From Nonomuraea rhodomycinica (GTDB taxonomy: Bacteria > Actinomycetota > Actinomycetes > Streptosporangiales > Streptosporangiaceae), in assembly GCF_013363995.1 (NCBI RefSeq), contig NZ_JABWGO010000002.1, positions 248,001 to 312,000 of the forward strand: a stretch of 64,000 bases of DNA. Direction: 5' to 3'. Below are positions 7,714 through 16,764 of the stretch, piece after piece (position 1 is the stretch's first letter; each line of letters starts with the position of its first letter). The position numbers were made by a program, and so were the translations under genes. The notes below the pieces were generated by a model. That model did no database searches and was not told the origin of the DNA. It was given only the letters and a program-made list of their open reading frames with translations.

Positions 7714-8150
7714 CCTCGGGCACGCGCCGGATCCTCCGGCAGGGTCGCCGGATCCTCCGGCAGGGTCGCCAACTCGTCGGCGAGGGGGAGCGCCGTCTCG
7801 CCCGGTGGCGTCCGGCCCTCCTCGAACGCGGGCTCCACCAGCCGCCGGCGGCCCTCCGCCGGGTCCCACACCTCGGGGATCAGGTGGGCCGGCCACCAGC
7901 CGGGTACGAGGTGGCCGGTGGAGCCGTACCGGGCCCGGGCCGCGATGCCGGGGTGCCGCGCGATGGCCAGGAAGATCACCGTGTGGTCGCGGCGGCGGCC
8001 CACCACCCGCTCGGCCGGGAGCGCCGGTCGAGCGGCGAGCCTTCCCGCAGCCCGGCGGCGCGGGCCGGCGGGGCGTCGGCGTAGCGCAGGGCGAGCTCGC
8101 GGATCCGGCCCCCGTCGATCCCGTGGCCGGTGACGTCGCCGTGGGCGGCG
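7714..8150 (-). pseudogene. Decayed transglutaminase-like protein gene (frameshifted, catalytic Cys lost)
   Basis: On the minus strand one frame (about 8140-8000) reads GRIRELALRYADAPPARAAG. A neighbouring frame (about 8020-7850) reads ERVVGRRRDHTVIFLAIA then HPGIAARARYGSTGHLVPGWW and a VWDPAEGRRRLVEPAF tail. This is the layout of actinobacterial transglutaminase-like proteins (RVVGNCRDH..., GIPARAR.GF..Y..PGWW.DH). The two parts are joined only by a frameshift near 8015-8025, and the expected Asn-Cys of the active site reads Arg-Arg. No intact start or full C-terminus is visible. The call rests on motif memory, not on an alignment. Confidence 0.45.
7725..7766. repeat. 2 x 21-bp tandem direct repeat
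   Basis: Two identical 21-bp units (7725-7745 and 7746-7766) begin CGCCGGATCCTCCGG. In the minus-strand frame of the decayed gene they encode a repeated TLPEDPA heptapeptide, so the length is codon-compatible. It is probably a slippage product in non-essential sequence. Confidence 0.8.
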
Positions 8151-8313
8151 CCTTTCGCGTCGCGGGCACCGCCGCACAGTGTGGGCGTCCCGCGCCGCCC
8201 GGCACCACCGCATCTCCCGGGCGCCCGCTCCGCCGCTCCGCCGCGCCGCCCGTCCCCCTTGACCGGGACGTTGACACCTCCGGCCGAAGGGAGGGTTCGG
8301 GCGCGCCGAATCG

Positions 8314-8347
8314 TTGACGTTTGTTGGTATGGAGACCAAACTAATCC
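8314..8347 (+). promoter_or_regulatory. Promoter and ROK-type operator upstream of the alpha-xylosidase operon
   Basis: A -35-like TTGACG (8314-8319) leads into an inverted repeat TTGGT-ATGGAG-ACCAA (8324-8339) followed by ACTAAT. A weak -10 (CAAACT, 8337-8342) lies within it, so binding would block transcription. The same element, with the right half CCAAACTA, occurs at 16593-16612 and, more diverged, at 23101-23126 beside the ROK gene. Sites 1 and 2 share 17 of 22 positions by my hand alignment. Confidence 0.6.
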
Positions 8348-8380
8348 ACGAGCTGGCGCAAGCCCTTGGAAGGAGCCTCC

Positions 8381-10678
8381 ATGCCCTACCGCCCCCCGCT
8401 GGTCGCGCACGAGTACTTTGTCGCGGACCCGCCCGAGCTCCCGGTGCGTACGCGCGGCGAGGGCGGCCTGTCGGCGGTGGCCGCCGCCGAACTGGTGGCG
8501 GCCGACGGCGCCGAGGTGATGCTGAAGGCGGTCACCACGGCGGAGGAGGCGCTGGTCGTCCAGGTGGGCGTGGCCGGTGAGGGCGTTATCCGGGTGCGGT
8601 TGTCGGAGGACGCGTCGGCCCGGCCCCGTTCGGAGCGGGCCGTCTCGCTGGTGACCCCCGGCACGTACTCAGGGGCCCGTGCCGGGATCACCCCCGGAGA
8701 GCCGATCGTGATCGACGCGGGCTCGATCCGGGCCGAGATCAGCCTCGCGCCATGGCACCTGCGCTTCGTCGACGCCTCGGGCCGGACCCTGGTCGAGCAG
8801 GATCGCGGGCACACCGACATCAGCGGCCGGCTGCGCACGCTCCCGTTCGGCCGGTCGAGCGCCGGCGGGACGGCCGTCGCCTACCACGAGAGCTTCGCCG
8901 CCGCCCCCGACGAGGCGTTCACCGGGTTCGGGGAGTCGTTCACGCCGCTGGACAAGCGCGGGCAGCGGCCGGTCATGTGGAACTTCGACGCCTTCGGCGC
9001 CGAGTCGCAGCGCGCCTACAAGAACGTGCCCCTGTACCTGTCGAGCAGGGGGTACGGCGTGCTCCTCGACAGCGGCGCGCCGGCGGAGTTCGACGTCTGC
9101 CAGTCCACCCACAGCGTCGTGCAGATCCTCGTGCCCGACGACGTCCTCGACTACTACGTGCTGGCCGGGCCGACCCCGGCCGAGGTGCTCGACCGCTACG
9201 ACCGGCTGACCTGCCGCCCGGCGTTGCCGCCGAAGTGGGCGTTCGGCACGTGGATCTCGTCGGGGTTCTTCGTGGACAGCCAGGAGCGGGTGCTGGCCCG
9301 CGCGCGCACGATCAGGGACAAGGGCATCCCGTGCGACGTGCTGCATCTCGACACGTACTGGCAGAAGGAGGGGCGCTGGTCGGACCTGCGCTGGGACCCG
9401 GAGACCTTCCCGGACCCGGAGGGGATGCTGACCGAGCTGGACGGGATGGGGTTCAAGGTCTGCCTCTGGATGAACCCATACATCTCACACCTCAGCCCCA
9501 CCTTCCTCGAAGCCGCCGAAGCCGGATATTTCCTGAAAACGGAGGGTGGGGAGGCGTACGTCGCCGACTGCTGGCACGGCTCGTTCCCGCCCTGCGGCAT
9601 CGTCGACTTCACCAACCCCGAGGCCGTCGCCTGGTTCCAGGGCCTGCTGCGCCCGCTGCTGCGCCAGGGCGTCCAGGCGTTCAAGACCGACTTCGCCGAG
9701 GGCGTGCCCCACGACGCCGTCGCCGCCAACGGCATGACCGGCACCGACCTGCACAACGTCTACACGCTGCTGTTCAACGACGCCGTCGCCGAGGTCACCC
9801 GCGAGGTCCACGGCCACACCCTGGTCTGGGCGCGCTCGTCGTACCTCGGCGGCCAGCGGCACAGCGCCCAGTGGGGCGGCGACACCTACACCAGCTACGC
9901 GGCCATGGGCAGCACGCTGCGCGGCGGCCTCGCGCACGGCCTGTCGGGCGTGCCGTTCTGGAGCCACGACGCGGGCGGCTTCACCGGCCGGCCCACCGAC
10001 GACCTGTACGTGCGCTGGACCCAGTTCGGCGCCCTGTCGCCGCTGCTGCGCCTGCACGGCACGACCAGCCGCGAGCCGTGGCAGTTCCCGGCCGTCGAGG
10101 AGCAGGCCGTCGAGGCGCTGCGGCTGCGCTACCGGCTCATGCCGTACCTCTACTCGGCGGCCGTCGAGGCGGCCAGGACCGGCGCCCCCATGATGCGCGC
10201 CCTGTGCGTGGACCATCCGGACGACCCGGTCGCCTGGCAGGCCGACCTGGAGTACCTGCTGGGGCGCGACCTGCTCGTCGCCCCCATGACCTCACCGGAC
10301 GGCGCGCGCCAGGTCTACCTGCCGCGCGGCGAGTGGGTCGACTACTGGACCGGCGAGGTGCTGGCCGGACCCGGCTACGTACGGGTGGCCAAGCCGCTGG
10401 AGCAGATCCCGCTGTTCGTCCGGCACGGCGCGCTGCTGCCGGTCACCGACCCCGGCGACACGGTGACCACGCCGGCCGGGCTCACGCTGGTCGCCTTCGG
10501 GGGCGGCGACAGCCGTACAGAGATCCACGACACCGATGGCGAGACCGTCGTCGTGGCCACCCGGGACGGCGACACCCTGCGCGTGGCCGTCACCGGACCG
10601 AAACGGATCACCACGGTCGAGTTCGCCCCGGTGGCGGGCGCCCCCGGCCGGGCCGTCATCACTCAGGAGAACGCATGA
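8381..10678 (+). CDS. GH31 alpha-xylosidase (YicI-like)
   Basis: This 765-residue cytoplasmic glycoside hydrolase family 31 enzyme would release alpha-1,6-xylose from imported xyloglucan oligosaccharides. The length and motifs match E. coli YicI (772 aa): the CLWMNPYISHLSP strand, nucleophile Asp in FKTDFAEG (D437), acid/base Asp in WGGDTYTS (D501, spacing 64 against 66 in YicI) and HDAGGFTG. There is no signal peptide. The ATG at 8381 has GGAAGGAG 5 nt upstream. It is the first gene of an operon with a binding protein (ATGA overlap), two permeases and GH3. GH31 also includes alpha-glucosidases, but the context of GH74 and GH3 favours alpha-xylosidase. Confidence 0.88.
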   Translation: MPYRPPLVAHEYFVADPPELPVRTRGEGGLSAVAAAELVAADGAEVMLKAVTTAEEALVVQVGVAGEGVIRVRLSEDASARPRSERAVSLVTPGTYSGARAGITPGEPIVIDAGSIRAEISLAPWHLRFVDASGRTLVEQDRGHTDISGRLRTLPFGRSSAGGTAVAYHESFAAAPDEAFTGFGESFTPLDKRGQRPVMWNFDAFGAESQRAYKNVPLYLSSRGYGVLLDSGAPAEFDVCQSTHSVVQILVPDDVLDYYVLAGPTPAEVLDRYDRLTCRPALPPKWAFGTWISSGFFVDSQERVLARARTIRDKGIPCDVLHLDTYWQKEGRWSDLRWDPETFPDPEGMLTELDGMGFKVCLWMNPYISHLSPTFLEAAEAGYFLKTEGGEAYVADCWHGSFPPCGIVDFTNPEAVAWFQGLLRPLLRQGVQAFKTDFAEGVPHDAVAANGMTGTDLHNVYTLLFNDAVAEVTREVHGHTLVWARSSYLGGQRHSAQWGGDTYTSYAAMGSTLRGGLAHGLSGVPFWSHDAGGFTGRPTDDLYVRWTQFGALSPLLRLHGTTSREPWQFPAVEEQAVEALRLRYRLMPYLYSAAVEAARTGAPMMRALCVDHPDDPVAWQADLEYLLGRDLLVAPMTSPDGARQVYLPRGEWVDYWTGEVLAGPGYVRVAKPLEQIPLFVRHGALLPVTDPGDTVTTPAGLTLVAFGGGDSRTEIHDTDGETVVVATRDGDTLRVAVTGPKRITTVEFAPVAGAPGRAVITQENA

Positions 10679-11994
10679 ACAAGTCGATGGGCGTCGCGGT
10701 GCTGGCCGCCGTGACGCTGGCGCTGGCGGCCTGCGGGTCCGGCGGTCCGGGCGACGCGGGCGACGGCGGCAGGACCGCCGCGAGCGGACAGCCGCGCGTG
10801 CTCAAGCTCTGGCACTACGAGACCGCCGACAGCGCCATGGGCAAGGCGTGGGCCGAGGCGGTCAAGCGGTTCGAGGCGTCGCACCCCGGCGTGACCGTGA
10901 AGTTCGAGGAGAAGGGCTTCGAGCAGATCCAGAAGACCGCGAGCATGGTGCTCAACTCCGACGAGGCGCCCGACGTCATGGAGTACAACAAGGGCAACGC
11001 CACCGCCGGCCTGCTGTCCAAGCAGGGGCTGCTGGCCGACCTCAGCGAGCAGGCCACCAAGCGCGGCTGGGACAAGCTGCTGCCCGGCGGCCTCCAGGTG
11101 ACCGCCAAGTACGACGACCGGGGCGTCATGGGCTCCGGCAAGTGGTACGGCGTGCCCAACTACGGCGAGTTCGTGATGGTCTATTACAACAAAGAGCTGT
11201 TCGACAAGCACGGCGTCAAGGTGCCGACCACGTTCGACGAGCTCACGGCGGCCCTCGACACGTTCGTCAAGGCCGGGGTGACGCCCATCGCCACGGCCGG
11301 CGCCGAGTACCCCGCCCAGCAGATCTTCTACCAGCTCGCCCTCACCAAGGCGCAGCGGCCGTGGGTGGACGCCTTCCAGTCGTACAAGGGCAAGGTCGAC
11401 TTCCACGGGCCCGAGTTCACCTACGGCGCGCAGACCCTGGCCGACTGGGTGAAGAAGGGCTACCTCGACAAGAACTCGGCCGGGATCAAGGCCGAGGACA
11501 TGGGCGTGGCCTTCATGAAGGGCACGTACCCCATGATGATCAGCGGGAGCTGGTGGTACGGCCGGTTCGCCTCCGAGATCAAGAAGTTCGAGTGGGGCCA
11601 CTTCCTGTTCCCCGGCGCCGCCATGTCGCCCGGCTCCAGCGGCAACGTGTGGGTCGTCCCCGAGAAGTCGGAGAACAAGGACCTCGCCTACGACTTCATC
11701 GACATCACGATGAGCAAGGACATCCAGAACCTGCTGGGCAACTCCGGCGGCGTCCCCGTGGCCGCCGACCCGGCCGCGATCACCGACCCGAGGAGCAAGG
11801 AGCTGATCGAGAGCTTCAACAAGCTCACCGCCGCCGACGGCCTGGCCTTCTACCCCGACTGGCCGGCGCCCGGCTACTACGACGTGATGGTGGCGGGCGT
11901 GCAGAACCTCATCAACGGCAGCAAGCAGCCGGCCCAGGTGCTGGACGAGCTCGCCAAGCCGTACGAGGACAACCTCGCCGACATCGGCAACTAG
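10675..11994 (+). CDS. ABC-transporter sugar-binding lipoprotein (CUT1 family)
   Basis: This 439-residue extracellular solute-binding protein captures oligosaccharides for import. The N-terminus is a lipoprotein signal with a lipobox ending LAAC (Cys20), followed by a Gly/Asp-rich linker and a type-1 binding-protein fold (LKLWHYETADSA..., PDVMEYNKGNATAGLL, FMKGTYPMMISGSWW). The ATG overlaps the GH31 stop as ATGA, and the permease begins directly after its TAG. As it sits between an alpha-xylosidase and a secreted GH3, xyloglucan oligosaccharides or related beta-glucosides are the likely cargo. This is inference from context. Confidence 0.92.
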   Translation: MNKSMGVAVLAAVTLALAACGSGGPGDAGDGGRTAASGQPRVLKLWHYETADSAMGKAWAEAVKRFEASHPGVTVKFEEKGFEQIQKTASMVLNSDEAPDVMEYNKGNATAGLLSKQGLLADLSEQATKRGWDKLLPGGLQVTAKYDDRGVMGSGKWYGVPNYGEFVMVYYNKELFDKHGVKVPTTFDELTAALDTFVKAGVTPIATAGAEYPAQQIFYQLALTKAQRPWVDAFQSYKGKVDFHGPEFTYGAQTLADWVKKGYLDKNSAGIKAEDMGVAFMKGTYPMMISGSWWYGRFASEIKKFEWGHFLFPGAAMSPGSSGNVWVVPEKSENKDLAYDFIDITMSKDIQNLLGNSGGVPVAADPAAITDPRSKELIESFNKLTAADGLAFYPDWPAPGYYDVMVAGVQNLINGSKQPAQVLDELAKPYEDNLADIGN

Positions 11995-12858
11995 ATGAGG
12001 GCTCGCACCAAGGGCTACTGGTGGTATCTGGCCCCCAGCCTGGTCCTGTTCCTCGCCGTGATCGTGGCGCCGTTCCTCATGAACGTCGCCACGAGCTTCA
12101 CCCGCTGGTCGGGCGTGGGCACGCCGCGCTGGGTGGGGCTGGACAACTACACCCGGCTGCTCGACGACGAGCGCTTCTGGCAGTCCTTCCAGCACAACGT
12201 CGGCCTCATCGTGGCCATGGCGATCGTGCCCACCGCGCTCGGCCTGCTCCTCGCGGCCGTCCTGTTCGACTACATCGGCCGCCGGTTCGGCGCCCGCACG
12301 GCCGCCGCGCTGCGGGCGACGTACTACCTGCCGCAGGTGCTGCCCGTGGCGGTGGCCGGCGTCGTGTGGGGCTGGATGCTGCACCCGTCGTACGGCGCGG
12401 TCAACCAGATCTTCGGTCTCAGGCTGAACTGGCTCGGCGACCCCGACCTCGCGCTGGCCACGGTCATGGCGATCATGGTGTGGTTCCAGCTCGGCTACCC
12501 GGTGGTCATCTTCATGGCCGGGCTCCAGCGGGTGGACCCGGCGCTGCACGAGGCGGCCGAGATCGACGGGGCGTCGTGGTGGCGCAGGTTCTGGCACATC
12601 ACGATCCCGCAGATCCGGCCGGAGACGTTCGTGGTGCTGCTGACCTGCACGATCGCGGCGCTCAAGGTGTTCGGGCCGATCTACGTGCTCACGCGCGGCG
12701 GGCCCGGCAACGCCACGATGGTGCCGTCGTACTTCTCCTACCTGAGCTTCTTCCAGAAGAGCAACGTCGGCTACGGCTCGGCCATCGCCACGGTGCTCGC
12801 CCTGATCATCATCGTGGTGACGTTCCTGTTCCTGCGCGTGCAGGAGCGTGAGTCATGA
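11995..12858 (+). CDS. CUT1 ABC-transporter permease (MalF type)
   Basis: This 287-residue inner-membrane protein has six predicted TM segments. The cytoplasmic EAA loop that docks the ATPase is EAAEIDGASWWRRFWHITIP. The ATG follows the binding-protein stop with no gap, and its end overlaps the next permease by 4 nt, so translation is probably coupled. It should pair with the next permease to form the channel for the adjacent lipoprotein's ligand. No ATPase gene is in the operon or elsewhere in the window. Confidence 0.93.
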   Translation: MRARTKGYWWYLAPSLVLFLAVIVAPFLMNVATSFTRWSGVGTPRWVGLDNYTRLLDDERFWQSFQHNVGLIVAMAIVPTALGLLLAAVLFDYIGRRFGARTAAALRATYYLPQVLPVAVAGVVWGWMLHPSYGAVNQIFGLRLNWLGDPDLALATVMAIMVWFQLGYPVVIFMAGLQRVDPALHEAAEIDGASWWRRFWHITIPQIRPETFVVLLTCTIAALKVFGPIYVLTRGGPGNATMVPSYFSYLSFFQKSNVGYGSAIATVLALIIIVVTFLFLRVQERES

Positions 12859-13679
12859 GGGCGGGACCGGGCCGGTGGGCCGTGCTGGCGGCGCTGGTCG
12901 TGCTGGCCGCGGTGATGCTGTTCCCGTTCCTGATCGTGGCGGTCAACGCGGTGAAGTCGCCGGCGGAGTACGGCGCCGAAGGGCCGCTGAGCCTGCCGGG
13001 CGAGCTGTACCTGCAGGGCATCGCCGACTTCTGGAAGCGTGTCGACTTCGGCGGCAAGCTGTGGAACAGCCTCGTCATCAGCGGCTCGGTGGCGGTGCTG
13101 GCGGTCGTGCTGTCGGTGCTCAACGCGTACGCGCTGGGCATCGGGCGGGTGCGCGGCCGGCTGTGGATCCTCGTGCTGTTCCTCGTGGGCAACACGCTGC
13201 CGCAGGAGGCGCTGGCCTACCCCCTGTACTACCTGTCGAAGGAGGTGGGCCTCTACGACTCCAAGCTCTCGGTGATCATCGTGTTCACCGCGATCCAGGC
13301 CGCGTTCGGCACCTACCTGCTCAGCGCCGTCCTCGGCCAGTTCCCCCGGGAGATCCTGGAGGCGGCGGCCATCGACGGCGCGGGCCGCTTCCGCGCCCTG
13401 TGGCGGATCGTGGTGCCGATCAGCCGGCCCACGATCAACGTCCTGCTGATCTTCTTCTTCATCTGGACGTGGAACGAGTTCTTCCTGCCGCTGATCTTCC
13501 TCATCTCCAACGACAACCAGACGGTGCCCGTCGCCCTCGGGGTCCTGCAGGGCGAGAAGTACATGGACGCCACCATGTCCAGCGCCTCGGCGCTGCTCGG
13601 CATCGTCCCGGCGGTCGCGTTCTTCCTGATCTTCCAACGCACGCTCACCCGAGGCGTCACGGTCGGCGCCGTCAAGTGA
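12855..13679 (+). CDS. CUT1 ABC-transporter permease (MalG type)
   Basis: This 274-residue second permease of the importer begins at an ATGA overlap. It has six predicted TM segments and an EAA loop, EAAAIDGAGRFRALWRIVVP. The C-terminus RTLTRGVTVGAVK is the usual end of MalG-type subunits. It is followed after 21 nt by the GH3 gene in the same direction, so import and hydrolysis genes share one transcript. A housekeeping MsiK-like ATPase would be needed to energise it, as is usual for actinobacterial CUT1 systems. Confidence 0.93.
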   Translation: MRAGPGRWAVLAALVVLAAVMLFPFLIVAVNAVKSPAEYGAEGPLSLPGELYLQGIADFWKRVDFGGKLWNSLVISGSVAVLAVVLSVLNAYALGIGRVRGRLWILVLFLVGNTLPQEALAYPLYYLSKEVGLYDSKLSVIIVFTAIQAAFGTYLLSAVLGQFPREILEAAAIDGAGRFRALWRIVVPISRPTINVLLIFFFIWTWNEFFLPLIFLISNDNQTVPVALGVLQGEKYMDATMSSASALLGIVPAVAFFLIFQRTLTRGVTVGAVK

Positions 13680-13700
13680 GCCTCCCGCTCTGGAGCATCC

Positions 13701-16592
13701 ATGCCCCCACGCTTACGCCGCACCCCCGTCCTGGCCGTCCTCGCGCTGGCGGCCGCGTTCCTCGCCGCGCCCGCGCAGGCGGCCGAGGAGCCGCCCTTCC
13801 GTGATCCGGCCCTGCCGCTGGAGCAGCGGATCGACGACCTGCTCGGCCGGCTCACGCTGCCCGAGAAGCTGGGCCTGCTGCACCAGTCGCAGCAGGCCAT
13901 CCCGCGCCTCGGCGTCCCGTACCACAAGAACGGCACCGAGGCTCTGCACGGCGTCGGCTGGTCCAACGACCTCGACGACGGCTGGAAGCAGAAGTTCGCG
14001 AGCGGCACGATCTTCCCGCAGGCCGTCGGGCTGGCCAGCACCTGGGACCCCGAGCTGATCAAACGGGTCGGCTCGGCCGTGGGCGACGAGGCGCGCGGCT
14101 ACAACGCCGTCAACCCCACCCTGTGGGGGCTCCAGGTGTGGGCGCCGGTCGTGGACCTCCTGCGCGACCCCCGGGCCGGGCGCAACGAGGAGGGCTACTC
14201 CGAGGACCCGCTGCTGACCGGCGCCATCTCCACCGCGTACGGCAGGGGCCTGCAGGGCGACGACCCCTTCTACCTGAAGACGGCGCCGGTGCTCAAGCAC
14301 TACCTCGCCTACAACAACGAGACCGACCGCGGCGTGACGTCCTCCAACCTGACGCCGAAGCTCAAGCACGAGTACTACGAGAAGGCGTTCCGGGCGGCGA
14401 TCTCCGCCGACGCCGCGACCGGCGTCATGGCCTCCTACAACCTGGTCAACGGCCGGCCCAACCACGTCAACCCCGACCTGGACGACGTCGTCCGCTCGTG
14501 GACGGGCAGAACGCTGTACAACGTCAGCGACGCCTGGGGCCCGTACGCGCTGACCGAGCTGGAGAAGTACTACGACGACAAGGCCGAGGCGTTCGCCGCG
14601 GTGCTCAAGGCCGGGCTCGACGGCTACACCGTGGACGACAGCAACTCCGGGCCGACCGCGCAGCTCCTCCAGAGCGCCCTGGACCGCGGTCTCGTCAGCC
14701 AGGCCGACGTGGACGACGCCGTCCGGCACGTGCTGTCGATCCGGTTCCGGCTCGGCCACTTCGACCCCGACGGCGGGCCGTACAAGAAGATCACCAAGGA
14801 GGTGATCGACAGCCCGGCGCACCGGAAGCTGAACCGCGAGACCGCGGGCAAGGCGGCCGTGCTGCTGCGCAACTCCGGCGTGCTCCCGCTCGCCGAGCCG
14901 AAGAGCGCCGCCGTCGTCGGCCCGCTGGCCGACCGCCTGTACCGCGACTGGTACGGCGGGCAGCCGCCCTACCAGGTCACCCCGCTCGACGGGATCAAGG
15001 AGCGCGTCGCCGACGTCAGCAGCGGCGCCGGCCTGGAGCGGATCGCGCTCAAGCACCTCAGCACCGGCAAGTACCTCACGGCCACCGGCACCGGCCCCGA
15101 CGACAACGCCGCGCTCGTGGACACCGCCCCCACCGCCGCCTCCGAGTGGGACCTGACCGACTGGACCGGCGGGGTCTCCACGCTGCGCAACGCCGGCAAC
15201 GGCAAGCTGCTCGGCGGCGACTGGCGCTCGCTCGACACCGACGACGCCGAGCCCGACGGCTGGTACGTCCAGCAGCAGTTCGCGATGGAGCGGCAGGGCG
15301 ACGGCTCCTACCTGGTCCGCTACGCCGGCTACGAGAGCGTCGAGGGCTGGTACGGGCTGTCCGACCCGTACGTGAGCGTGGGCGCCGACGGCACGCTCGG
15401 CCTGGCCCCCAAGGCGCAGGCGGCCCGCTTCGCCAAGGAGGTCGTCTCCGACGGCGTCGCGGCGGCGGCCGAGCAGGCCCGCAAGGCGGAGGTGGCGGTC
15501 GTGGTGGTCGGCAGCCACCCGTTCGTGGCGGCCCGCGAGTTCCACGACCGTGACAACCTCCAGCTCGGCGAGGGGCAGCGGCGGCTGATCGACGCCGTGC
15601 GCAAGGCCAACCCGAGGACCGTGGTCGTGCTGGAGACCAGCTACCCGGTCATCGTGGACGCGCCGACGCTGCTGTGGACCACCCACGCCGGCGCCGAGAC
15701 CGGCCACGCGGTCGCCGACGTGCTCTTCGGCGACGTCAACCCGGCCGGGCGGCTCACCCAGACGTGGTACGCCACGGACGACCTGCCGAGCCGCTTCGAC
15801 TACGACCTGGTCAAGACCGGCATGACGTACCTGTACCACCGGGGCGCGCCGCTCTACGCCTTCGGCCACGGCCTCAGCTACACGACGTTCGGCTACCAGG
15901 GCCTGCGCGTCCAGGGCGAGCGGGTCAGCGTCAAGGTCACCAACACCGGCGAGGTGAGGGGCGAGGAGGTCGTCCAGCTCTACACCCACCAGCAGCGCTC
16001 CCGCTTCCAGCAGCCGGTCAGGCAACTGCGCGGCTTCCAGCGGATCGCGCTGGACCCCGGCGAGAGCAGGACCGTGACGTTGCCGCTGAAGCGCTCGGAC
16101 CTGGCGGTGTGGGACCACACCCGGAACAGGTGGGTCGTGGAGGCGGCCACGCACGACGTGCTCGTGGGCTCCTCCTCCGACCGGATCCGGGCCCGGACGA
16201 CCCTCCAGGTCAACGGCGAGAGCGTCCCGGCGCGCGACCTCACCAAGGTCACCCGCGCCATGGACTTCGACGGCTACTCCGGGGTGGACTTCGCCGACGA
16301 GTCCAAGGTCCGCGGCGACGTCGTGGCCGGCTCGGCGGGCGACTGGATCTCGTTCACGGGCGCGTCGTGGGGCTCCCGCCTCACGGCGGGCGTCGCCTCG
16401 GCCGGCGGCGGCTCGATCGAGCTGCGGCTCGGCTCGCCCACCGGCCCGCTCCTCGGCACCGCCCAGGCGCCGGCGACCGGCGGCGTCTACGCGTACGGGA
16501 CGGCGAGCGCCACGGTGAAGCCCGGGAAGGGCGACCTGTACGTCGTCTTCAAGGGGGACCTGCGGCTCAGGGACCTGCGGCTCACCCCGTGA
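13701..16592 (+). CDS. Secreted GH3 beta-glycosidase with inserted beta-trefoil-like and C-terminal CBM6-like domains
   Basis: This 963-residue exo-acting beta-glucosidase/beta-xylosidase-type enzyme has a signal peptide (RR at 6-7, hydrophobic core, AQA cleavage near 27). The GH3 N-terminal barrel follows, with GTEALHGV, RNEEGYSEDP and KHYLAYNNETDR; the nucleophile Asp lies in YNVSDAWGP (D277). The GH3 C-terminal domain is interrupted at about residues 435-580 by a fascin/beta-trefoil-like insert (LKHLSTGKYLTA..., LRNAGNGKLLGG). An FnIII-like domain (VKVTNTGEVRGEEVVQLY) and a CBM6-like tail (residues ~850-963, DFDGYSGVDF...) follow. It is last in the GH31 operon and would trim xyloglucan fragments outside the cell. 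The exact sugar specificity is uncertain. Confidence 0.88.
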   Translation: MPPRLRRTPVLAVLALAAAFLAAPAQAAEEPPFRDPALPLEQRIDDLLGRLTLPEKLGLLHQSQQAIPRLGVPYHKNGTEALHGVGWSNDLDDGWKQKFASGTIFPQAVGLASTWDPELIKRVGSAVGDEARGYNAVNPTLWGLQVWAPVVDLLRDPRAGRNEEGYSEDPLLTGAISTAYGRGLQGDDPFYLKTAPVLKHYLAYNNETDRGVTSSNLTPKLKHEYYEKAFRAAISADAATGVMASYNLVNGRPNHVNPDLDDVVRSWTGRTLYNVSDAWGPYALTELEKYYDDKAEAFAAVLKAGLDGYTVDDSNSGPTAQLLQSALDRGLVSQADVDDAVRHVLSIRFRLGHFDPDGGPYKKITKEVIDSPAHRKLNRETAGKAAVLLRNSGVLPLAEPKSAAVVGPLADRLYRDWYGGQPPYQVTPLDGIKERVADVSSGAGLERIALKHLSTGKYLTATGTGPDDNAALVDTAPTAASEWDLTDWTGGVSTLRNAGNGKLLGGDWRSLDTDDAEPDGWYVQQQFAMERQGDGSYLVRYAGYESVEGWYGLSDPYVSVGADGTLGLAPKAQAARFAKEVVSDGVAAAAEQARKAEVAVVVVGSHPFVAAREFHDRDNLQLGEGQRRLIDAVRKANPRTVVVLETSYPVIVDAPTLLWTTHAGAETGHAVADVLFGDVNPAGRLTQTWYATDDLPSRFDYDLVKTGMTYLYHRGAPLYAFGHGLSYTTFGYQGLRVQGERVSVKVTNTGEVRGEEVVQLYTHQQRSRFQQPVRQLRGFQRIALDPGESRTVTLPLKRSDLAVWDHTRNRWVVEAATHDVLVGSSSDRIRARTTLQVNGESVPARDLTKVTRAMDFDGYSGVDFADESKVRGDVVAGSAGDWISFTGASWGSRLTAGVASAGGGSIELRLGSPTGPLLGTAQAPATGGVYAYGTASATVKPGKGDLYVVFKGDLRLRDLRLTP

Positions 16593-16614
16593 TTGGTTGC
16601 GAGTCCAAACTATT
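16591..16614 (+). promoter_or_regulatory. ROK-type operator upstream of GH74
   Basis: Starting within the GH3 stop codon, TTGGT (16593-16597) and CCAAACTA (16605-16612) are spaced exactly as in the operator upstream of the alpha-xylosidase gene (7 nt between TTGGT and CCAAACTA in both). It is ~150 nt upstream of the GH74 start. Its position implies that GH74 has its own promoter controlled by the same repressor. Confidence 0.55.
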
Positions 16615-16634
16615 GACCTGACGTGAGACGTGTG

Positions 16635-16656
16635 TGAGCCTCAAGGGCGAGGCTCA
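16635..16656 (+). terminator. 8-bp stem hairpin between GH3 and GH74 (terminator or leader structure)
   Basis: TGAGCCTC (16635-16642) pairs perfectly with GAGGCTCA (16649-16656) around a 6-nt loop. It has no U-tract. It lies 42 nt after the GH3 stop and 108 nt before the GH74 start, so it may end the long operon transcript or form part of the GH74 leader. Confidence 0.45.
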
Positions 16657-16764
16657 TGCGCGAGGGCGAGGCGACGGTCAGGGTCCCCGAGACCTGGTCG
16701 TGCATGGAGGCCATCCGGGCGGGCGGCACCTTTGGGCACGCATGCCCGGAAAGGGTTACCCCAC

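Noticed and set aside
8752-10674. In-frame upstream extension of the sugar-binding lipoprotein
   Set aside because: It overlaps the GH31 gene in a different frame. The lipobox signal begins exactly at ATG 10675.
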